This document shows positions 5,483-10,765 of a stretch of DNA of 10,765 nt, piece by piece; the stretch's first letter is position 1, and every line of letters starts with the position of its first letter. Position numbers and translations under genes: made by a program. Below the pieces are notes generated by a model. The model was given only the letters and a program-made list of their open reading frames with translations, was not told the DNA's origin and did no database searches. Source of the stretch: CAVQCX01 sp050050175 (GTDB lineage: Bacteria > Pseudomonadota > Gammaproteobacteria > Chromatiales > Chromatiaceae); assembly GCA_050050175.1 (NCBI GenBank), contig JASFUT010000091.1, forward strand, positions 1-10,765, read 5' to 3'.

Positions 5483-8400
5483 ATGCCCCAGCAGCATATG
5501 GTTACCATCGACGGCAACGAGGCCGCCGCCTACATCGCCCACCTGACCAACGAGGTCATCGCCATCTACCCCATCACCCCGGCCTCGCCGATGGGGGAGT
5601 GGGCGGACGAGTGGTCCTCCCTCGGCATCCAGAACCTCTGGGGCGCGGTCCCCGAGGTGATCGAGATGCAGAGCGAGGGCGGGGCCGCGGGCGCCACCCA
5701 CGGCGCCCTTCAGACCGGCGCCCTGGCGACGGGCTTCACCGCCTCCCAGGGCCTGCTGCTGATGATCCCCAACATGTACAAGATCGCCGGGGAGCTCAGT
5801 CCGACCGTCCTGCACGTCGCGGCACGCTCTCTGGCAGTCCAGGCGCTTTCCATCTTCGGCGACCACAGCGACGTCATGGCCTGCCGGGCGACGGGGTACG
5901 CCATGCTCGCGTCGGCCTCGGTGCAGGAGGTGATGGACTTCGCCCTTATCGCTCAGGGGGCCGCCTTGGAGGCACGCCTGCCCTTCGTCCACTTCTTCGA
6001 CGGCTTCCGCACCTCCCACGAGATCGCGAAGATCCACAAGCCCGGGCCGGATCTGGTGCGGGAGATGATCGACGAGAGCCTGGTCACCGCGCACCGCCGG
6101 CGCGCCCTCTCCCCGGATCACCCGGTGATCCGAGGCACTTCCCAGAACCCCGACGTCTACTTCCAGGGCAGGGAGACGGTGAACCCGTACTACGAGCGCC
6201 TGCCCGGCATCGTCCAGGCCTACATGGACCGGTTCGCCGCGCTTACCGGGCGCCGGTATCACCTGTTCGACTATCGGGGACACCCCGAGGCCGAGCGGGT
6301 GATGGTGCTCATGGGCTCGGGTGCCGGAGCGGCGGGCGAAGCGGTGGACCACCTGGCGGGCCGGGGCGAGCGCGTCGGCCTGGTGGAGGTGCGTCTGTAC
6401 AGGCCCTTCGCACCGGCCCGCCTGCTGGCGGCCGTGCCGCCCACGGTGCGGCGCATCGCGGTGCTCGACCGCACCAAGGAGCCCGGCGCCGACGGCGAGC
6501 CCCTGTACAAGGACGTGCTCGGCGCCTTCGCCCGGGCCTTCGCCCGCGGCGAGCGCGAGCCCCTGCCGCTGATCACGGGGGGCCGCTACGGGCTGTCCTC
6601 CAAGGAATTCACCCCGGCCATGGCCAAGGCAGTGCTGGACGAGCTGCGGCGCGATGCTCCGCAAGACCCCTTCACGGTCGGCATTCTCGACGATCTGGGC
6701 AATACGAGCCTCGCCTGGGACCCGGACTTCCGGGCAGACGCCCTCGACGGGGTCACGAGCTGCGTCTTCTACGGGCTGGGGTCCGACGGCACGGTCTCGG
6801 CCAACAAGAACTCGATCAAGATCATCGGCGAAGAGACCGACCTCTTCGCCCAGGGCTACTTCCAGTACGACTCAAAGAAGTCCGGGGCGGTGACCGTCTC
6901 CCATCTGCGCTTCGGGCCGCGACCCATCCGCTCCACCTACCTGGTGGGCGAAGGCGAGGCGGCGTTCGTGGGGTGCCACCAGTCCGTGTTCCTCGACCGC
7001 TACCCCATGCTGGACAAGGCCCGGGAGGGGGCGGTGTTCCTGCTGAACTCCGCCACGCCGCCCGAACGGGTGTGGGACGACCTGCCCCGGCCGATGCAGC
7101 GGCAGATCATCCACAAGGACCTTGCCTTCCACGTCATCGACGCCTACGCGATCGCTGCCCGGACCGGCATGGGCCGTCGCATCAACACCATCATGCAGAC
7201 CTGCTTCTTCGCCATTTCCGCCATCCTGGACCGGGACACCGCCATCGACCGGATCAAGACAGCGGTGCGCAAGACCTACGGCCGGAAGGGCCGAGCGCTC
7301 CTCGATCGCAACTTCGCCGCCATCGACGCCGCCCTCGAGGGCCTGCACCGGGTGGCGGTGCCGGCCGAGGTCACCACTGCCCGCGAGCGCCCGCCCGCCG
7401 TCGCCAAGACGGCGCCGGCCTTCGTGCGCGAGGTCACGGCCACGCTGATCGCGGGGCGAGGCGACGACCTCCCGGTGAGCCGGATGCCCGCGGACGGAAG
7501 CTGGCCGCCGGGTACCGCCGCCTACGAGAAGCGCGACATCGCCCTGGAGATCCCCGAGTGGGAGCCCGACCTGTGCACCCACTGCGGCAAGTGCCCGCTG
7601 GTCTGCCCCCATGCGGCCATTCGTTCCAAGCTCTTCGACGAGGCCCTCACCGCCCGCGCGCCGGAGGGCTTCTTGCACGTCCAGGTCAAGGGCAAGGACA
7701 TGCCCGAGCGGGTCCACATCGCCTACCAGGTTGCTCCGGACGACTGCACGGGCTGCGGCCTCTGCGTCGAGGTCTGTCCCATCCGGGACAGGCAGGACCC
7801 CGGGCGCAAGGCCCTGAATATGACCGCGGACCGCGCCCATCACGAGCGCGAGCGGGCCCACTGGGCGTTCTTCGTCGGGCTCCCGGAGTACGACCGCACC
7901 CGGCTCAAGGAGACCACCCTCAAGGGCGCCATGGTCATGCAGCCCCTGTTCGAGTTCTCCGGGGCCTGCTCGGGCTGCGGCGAGACCCCCTACATCAAGC
8001 TCGCCTCCCAGCTGTTCGGCGACCGCATGCTGGTGGCCAACGCCACCGGCTGCTCCTCCATCTACGGGGGCAACCTCCCGACCACCCCCTGGGCGACCAA
8101 CCCCGAGGGTCGCGGCCCCGCCTGGAGCAACTCCCTGTTCGAGGACAACGCCGAGTTCGGCCTGGGCATGCGCGTGGCCCTGGACGAGCAGACCCGCCAC
8201 GCCCGGTCGCTGCTGGAGGCGCTGCGCTCGCGGGTCGGCGACGATCTGGTCGACGCCCTGCTACATGCGGACCAGCACAGCGAGCCCGGCGTGTTCGAGC
8301 AGCGCGAGCGGGTGACCGAGCTGAAGCACCGGCTGTCCGACGTCGACTGGGTGGAGGCCCGGACGCTGGAGACTGTCGCAGACGTGCTGGTGAAGAGAAG

Positions 8401-9112
8401 CGTCTGGCTGATCGGCGGCGACGGCTGGGCCTATGACATCGGCTACGGCGGCCTGGACCACGTTCTCGCCTCCCGGCGCGACGTCAACGTGCTGGTGCTG
8501 GACACCGAGGTCTACTCCAACACCGGGGGACAGACCTCCAAGGCCACCCCGCTGGGGGCGGTGGCGAAGTTCTCCGCCGCCGGCAAGCCGGTGGTGAAGA
8601 AGGACCTGGCGCTGATGGCCATGGCCTACGGCAACGTCTACGTGGCCCAGGTGGCCTTCGGGGCCAAGGACGTGCAGACCCTGCGCGCCTTCCTGGAGGC
8701 GGAGTCCTACGAAGGGCCGTCGATGATCATCGCCTACAGCCCGTGCATCGCCCACGGCGTGGACCTCTCGAACAACCTCCGTCAGCAGGACCTGGCGGTC
8801 AGCTCCGGACACTGGCCACTGTTCCGCTTCGACCCGCGCAAGGCCCGGCAGGGCGAGAACCCGCTTCGCATGGACTCCAAGGCGCCCAGCATTCCCTACA
8901 GGGACTTCGCCTTCACGGAGACCCGCTTCAGCATGCTGGAGCGCAGCCACCCTGACCTGGCCGAGCGCTACATGCGCGAGGCCCAGCGGCACGTGGAGTC
9001 CCGCCACCGGCTCTACGAGCAGCTGGCGCAGCTTGCGGTGTACCGGGCGGAGGGCGCCGCGTCGGCGGGTGCAAGAGATGAGCCGCCAAGACGCCGAGAC
9101 GCCTGGGAATAG
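5483..9112 (+). CDS. nifJ: Pyruvate:ferredoxin (flavodoxin) oxidoreductase, single-chain
   Basis: A complete 1209-residue cytoplasmic enzyme that reversibly converts pyruvate and CoA to acetyl-CoA and CO2, passing electrons to ferredoxin or flavodoxin. The N-terminal domain has the YPITPASPMGEW block (29-40), and the AARSLA and FGDHSDVMA motifs follow. Two four-cysteine cluster motifs are intact: Cys698/701/704/708 and Cys755/758/761/765. The proximal cluster ligands Cys829, Cys832, Cys857 and Cys1088 are present with the spacing expected of the family. The thiamine diphosphate site shows GDGWAYDIG (Asp980) and SNTGGQ (Asn1013). Length is normal for NifJ/Por. The ATG at 5483 has only a weak ribosome site (GGGTAG); an in-frame ATG at 5498 would trim five residues. 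A dihydroorotate-dehydrogenase-like gene follows, a pairing I know from other bacteria. No nitrogen-fixation genes are in view, so a fermentative or general role is as likely. The symbol names the family only. Confidence 0.97.
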   Translation: MPQQHMVTIDGNEAAAYIAHLTNEVIAIYPITPASPMGEWADEWSSLGIQNLWGAVPEVIEMQSEGGAAGATHGALQTGALATGFTASQGLLLMIPNMYKIAGELSPTVLHVAARSLAVQALSIFGDHSDVMACRATGYAMLASASVQEVMDFALIAQGAALEARLPFVHFFDGFRTSHEIAKIHKPGPDLVREMIDESLVTAHRRRALSPDHPVIRGTSQNPDVYFQGRETVNPYYERLPGIVQAYMDRFAALTGRRYHLFDYRGHPEAERVMVLMGSGAGAAGEAVDHLAGRGERVGLVEVRLYRPFAPARLLAAVPPTVRRIAVLDRTKEPGADGEPLYKDVLGAFARAFARGEREPLPLITGGRYGLSSKEFTPAMAKAVLDELRRDAPQDPFTVGILDDLGNTSLAWDPDFRADALDGVTSCVFYGLGSDGTVSANKNSIKIIGEETDLFAQGYFQYDSKKSGAVTVSHLRFGPRPIRSTYLVGEGEAAFVGCHQSVFLDRYPMLDKAREGAVFLLNSATPPERVWDDLPRPMQRQIIHKDLAFHVIDAYAIAARTGMGRRINTIMQTCFFAISAILDRDTAIDRIKTAVRKTYGRKGRALLDRNFAAIDAALEGLHRVAVPAEVTTARERPPAVAKTAPAFVREVTATLIAGRGDDLPVSRMPADGSWPPGTAAYEKRDIALEIPEWEPDLCTHCGKCPLVCPHAAIRSKLFDEALTARAPEGFLHVQVKGKDMPERVHIAYQVAPDDCTGCGLCVEVCPIRDRQDPGRKALNMTADRAHHERERAHWAFFVGLPEYDRTRLKETTLKGAMVMQPLFEFSGACSGCGETPYIKLASQLFGDRMLVANATGCSSIYGGNLPTTPWATNPEGRGPAWSNSLFEDNAEFGLGMRVALDEQTRHARSLLEALRSRVGDDLVDALLHADQHSEPGVFEQRERVTELKHRLSDVDWVEARTLETVADVLVKRSVWLIGGDGWAYDIGYGGLDHVLASRRDVNVLVLDTEVYSNTGGQTSKATPLGAVAKFSAAGKPVVKKDLALMAMAYGNVYVAQVAFGAKDVQTLRAFLEAESYEGPSMIIAYSPCIAHGVDLSNNLRQQDLAVSSGHWPLFRFDPRKARQGENPLRMDSKAPSIPYRDFAFTETRFSMLERSHPDLAERYMREAQRHVESRHRLYEQLAQLAVYRAEGAASAGARDEPPRRRDAWE
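9084..9107. repeat. Three 8-bp repeat units at the end of the oxidoreductase gene
   Basis: CGCCAAGA (9084-9091), CGCCGAGA (9092-9099) and CGCCTGGG (9100-9107) follow each other with an 8-bp period and encode part of the Pro-Pro-Arg-Arg-Arg tail. They resemble the dispersed CGCCAAGA-rich repeats seen between genes in many bacteria. The match is short and degenerate. Confidence 0.35.
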
Positions 9113-9155
9113 GACGTTGGTATTCATCGGGACGCACCGTCGGCGGCCCGGCCGT

Positions 9156-9169
9156 CGGGAGCGCTCCCG
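9156..9169. other. 14-bp perfect palindrome in the oxidoreductase operon spacer
   Basis: CGGGAGCGCTCCCG is a perfect palindrome in the 146-bp gap between the oxidoreductase gene and the dihydroorotate-dehydrogenase-like gene. It could be a dimeric regulator's operator. As an RNA it can pair only with a small loop and no T-tract follows, so a terminator is unlikely. Confidence 0.4.
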
Positions 9170-9243
9170 CCATGAGCGGCCGGGATGGCCGGACACAGAG
9201 GCTCCCGGCGCCTGGGCGCCCTGGTGGTTGCATTCTTGGCAGC

Positions 9244-9252
9244 AGGGGGAGG
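9244..9252 (+). promoter_or_regulatory. Strong ribosome binding site deciding the start at 9259
   Basis: AGGGGGAGG lies six bases before ATG 9259. It selects this start over an in-frame ATG at 9172, whose extra 29 codons resemble no family member I recall. Confidence 0.8.
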
Positions 9253-9258
9253 CCTGAC

Positions 9259-10269
9259 ATGGACCTGAGCACGAACTACCTGGGCATGACCCTGAGGAAC
9301 CCGCTGGTGCCGTCCGCCTCGCCCCTGTCGCGCAGCCTGGACACGGCGCGCGAGCTGGAGGACGCGGGGGCGGCGGCGATCATCATGTACTCCCTGTTCG
9401 AGGAGGCCGTCAGGGCCGAGGAGGAGTCCATGGTGCGGTTCCTGCACCACCAGGAGATCGGCTACCGGGAGGCGGAGAGCTTCCTGCCCGCCCACGAAGA
9501 CTTCCCGAGCCCCCGGGAGGCCTACCTGGAGAATCTCGCGGCCCTGAAGAAGGCGCTGGACATCCCGGTGATCGCCAGCCTGAACGGCGTCACGCCCGGC
9601 GGCTGGATGGAGCACGCCCGGGAGATGGAGGAGGCCGGCGCCGACGCCCTGGAGCTGAATGTCTACTACGTAGCGGCGAACATTGACGAGTCCGGCGCCG
9701 AGGTTGAGCAGCGCTACATTGCGCTTCTCGAGGACGTACGGAAACAGGTCGGGATTCCTATCAACATGAAGCTGTCCCCGGCGTTCAGCTCCGTCGGCCA
9801 CATGGTCCGCGAGCTGGAGCGGGCGGGCGCCGCGGGGGTGTCCCTGTTCAACCGGTTCTACCAGCCCGACATCAACGTGGACAGCCTGCGGCTGGTGCCG
9901 ACGCTGCACCCTTCGACCTCGGCAGAGGCCCTGCTTGCGATGCGCTGGATCGCCATCCTCTACGGGCGCGTGGGACTGTCGCTGGGCGCCACCGGCGGGG
10001 TCCACACCGCCGAGGACGCGGTCAAGCTCCTGCTGGCCGGCGCCGATGTCGTGCACCTGTGCTCCGCCCTGCTGGTGAACGGACCCGGACACCTCGGCGA
10101 CATCCTGCAGGGACTGGGCGAATGGATCGACGACAACGGTTTCGAGTCGGTGGACGCCATCCGGGGGCGGGTCAGCCAGCTCACCGTGGCCGATCCGGCA
10201 GAGTTCGAGCGGGTGAACTACATGAAGATCCTTGAGGGGTACAGCTTCTCGCCGGGGGTGCGGGCCTGA
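9259..10269 (+). CDS. Dihydroorotate dehydrogenase-like flavoprotein, non-canonical active site
   Basis: A 336-residue protein with the FMN-binding TIM barrel of class 1 dihydroorotate dehydrogenases: NPLVPSASPLS at residues 14-24, then IASLNG, ELNVYY, KLSPAF, the FNRFYQPDI block, and TGGVHTAEDAVKLLLAGAD near the phosphate-binding end. True PyrD enzymes have N-x-S-C-P-N (class 1) or N-x-S-S-P-N (class 2), whose Cys or Ser is the catalytic base. Here the segment starting at Asn134 reads NVYYVAAN, putting Tyr137 at that position. Pyrimidine synthesis is therefore unlikely. This subfamily is commonly annotated as dihydroorotate dehydrogenase-like and is often found beside NifJ-type enzymes, as here, which suggests a redox role linked to ferredoxin or flavodoxin; that role is inference. 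It starts 146 bp after the oxidoreductase gene with its own strong ribosome site. A 10-bp hairpin covers its stop codon. Confidence 0.93.
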   Translation: MDLSTNYLGMTLRNPLVPSASPLSRSLDTARELEDAGAAAIIMYSLFEEAVRAEEESMVRFLHHQEIGYREAESFLPAHEDFPSPREAYLENLAALKKALDIPVIASLNGVTPGGWMEHAREMEEAGADALELNVYYVAANIDESGAEVEQRYIALLEDVRKQVGIPINMKLSPAFSSVGHMVRELERAGAAGVSLFNRFYQPDINVDSLRLVPTLHPSTSAEALLAMRWIAILYGRVGLSLGATGGVHTAEDAVKLLLAGADVVHLCSALLVNGPGHLGDILQGLGEWIDDNGFESVDAIRGRVSQLTVADPAEFERVNYMKILEGYSFSPGVRA

Positions 10270-10283
10270 CGGCGCTCGCACCC
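10256..10283 (+). other. Hairpin over the stop codon, possible U-less terminator
   Basis: Bases 10256-10265 pair with 10274-10283 in a 10-bp GC-rich stem with one G-U pair and an 8-base loop that contains the TGA stop codon (10267-10269). No T-tract follows on either strand. It sits between convergent genes, so it could act as a weak bidirectional transcript end or protect the 3' end of the operon mRNA. Confidence 0.45.
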
Positions 10284-10364
10284 GCCGGCCAAGGGTCCGG
10301 ACCAAGACGCGTAGGATCGAGCAAGCACCTCGACACCCGGCGCACCACCGGACCGATCAGCCGC

Positions 10365-10765
10365 TCAGGGGCGCTCGCCTTTGAGGCGGTCGAGCAGCGA
10401 GGCCGCATCCGCACGCCCCGGAAACGCGTCCTCCGTGGCGAGGAGCGGCTCGAGCAGGGCCGCGGCCTTCCCGACCTCGCCGCTTCGACTCCAGGCCATG
10501 GCGAGATGGAATCTGACCTCCGGCGAGTCGGGCATCTCCGCCGCGGCGGCGATCAGCAGCCGTCGCGCCCGGTCCAGCTCGCCCTCGTCGCCCTGCCTCA
10601 GGAGCACCAGGCCGAGGGTGTCCATGACGGCAGGCGATTCGGGGGCGAGCTCTGCGGCCCTCTCGGCATAGCCCCGCGCCTCGTCCGGGGACCGGGCGCT
10701 GAGCAGCCAGGCCAGGTTGTTCAGGGCGGGCACGTTGTCCGGGTCGCGCGCGAGAACCTCCCGGA
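10365..10765 (-). CDS. TPR-repeat protein, C-terminal fragment (PrsT-like)
   Basis: The gene enters from the right edge; the first full codon ends at 10763 and the stop is TGA at 10367-10365, leaving 133 residues. The fragment reads REVLARDPDNVPALNNLAWL at its start and then shows tetratricopeptide repeats of about 34 residues: NNLAWLLSARSPDEARGYAERAAELAPESP, then a second unit around MDTLGLVLLRQGD, then a third around VRFHLAMAWSRSGEVGKAAALLEPLL. The asparagine-rich LNNLAWL plus MDTLG pattern is typical of large TPR proteins of the PEP-CTERM/exopolysaccharide systems (PrsT), but it also occurs in other TPR lipoproteins, so the specific system is a guess. Such repeats form a helical scaffold for protein contacts. 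A GTG at 10733 lies within a repeat and is not taken as the start. It converges on the dihydroorotate-dehydrogenase-like gene with a 95-bp gap. Confidence 0.85.
   Translation of the reverse strand, partial: REVLARDPDNVPALNNLAWLLSARSPDEARGYAERAAELAPESPAVMDTLGLVLLRQGDEGELDRARRLLIAAAAEMPDSPEVRFHLAMAWSRSGEVGKAAALLEPLLATEDAFPGRADAASLLDRLKGERP

Noticed and set aside
5599..8436. 945-codon plus-strand open frame inside the oxidoreductase gene
   Set aside because: The translation is almost all Arg, Gly, Pro and Ala, and the other frame encodes an intact NifJ-type enzyme.
9078..9257. Small frame of about 59 codons ending one base before the next gene's start
   Set aside because: There is no ribosome site, the composition is Arg/Pro/Trp-rich, and nothing is recognisable; its end position next to ATG 9259 is probably coincidence.
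9259..10269. Annotation as true dihydroorotate dehydrogenase (pyrD)
   Set aside because: The catalytic Cys/Ser position is Tyr137 and the N-x-S-x-P-N motif is missing.

Overview
The window comes from a high-GC proteobacterium. The gene types suggest a Gammaproteobacterium such as a Chromatiales/Ectothiorhodospiraceae-like lineage, but no taxonomic marker is present, so this is only an inference from GC content, family resemblance and gene mix. There are eight protein genes, two of them cut by the window ends. I see no RNA genes, CRISPR arrays, insertion sequences or attachment sites, and no gene-free stretch reaches 300 bases.

Left block (1-3659, + strand). The window opens with the last 61 codons of a FecE/BtuD-type ABC importer ATPase. 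Next is a tandem-domain SagB-type flavin oxidoreductase. Its stop codon overlaps the GTG start of a multidomain signalling protein: two HisKA-like helical repeats without any histidine-kinase ATPase domain, then a receiver domain, then a class III nucleotide cyclase whose residues predict adenylate cyclase activity. The overlap implies translational coupling of the oxidoreductase and the cyclase.

Middle block (3660-5321, - strand). Two genes read leftwards: an alpha/beta hydrolase of the YfhR/BEM46 type with an N-terminal membrane anchor, and a 133-residue conserved protein of unknown function. The 146 bp between them holds two short tandem-repeat clusters, one of 11-mers and one of 7-mers; the 7-mers run over the hydrolase stop codon. 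Downstream of the small gene are a hairpin at its stop codon and then a clear intrinsic terminator with eight U residues.

Right block (5483-10269, + strand). A complete single-chain pyruvate:ferredoxin/flavodoxin oxidoreductase (NifJ type) carries all cluster cysteines and the thiamine diphosphate motif. It is followed by a dihydroorotate-dehydrogenase-like protein that lacks the catalytic Cys/Ser of true PyrD enzymes. The two are probably one operon, although the 146-bp spacer contains a 14-bp palindrome. The gap of about 160 bp between the hydrolase and this operon must hold divergent promoters.

Right end (10365-10765, - strand). The C-terminal part of a TPR-repeat protein converges on the preceding operon. 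A 10-bp hairpin covers the stop codon of the dihydroorotate-dehydrogenase-like gene; the rest of the 95-bp gap shows only a 10-bp palindrome (10294-10303).

The most interesting item is the coupled oxidoreductase/adenylate cyclase pair and the unusual cyclase architecture.
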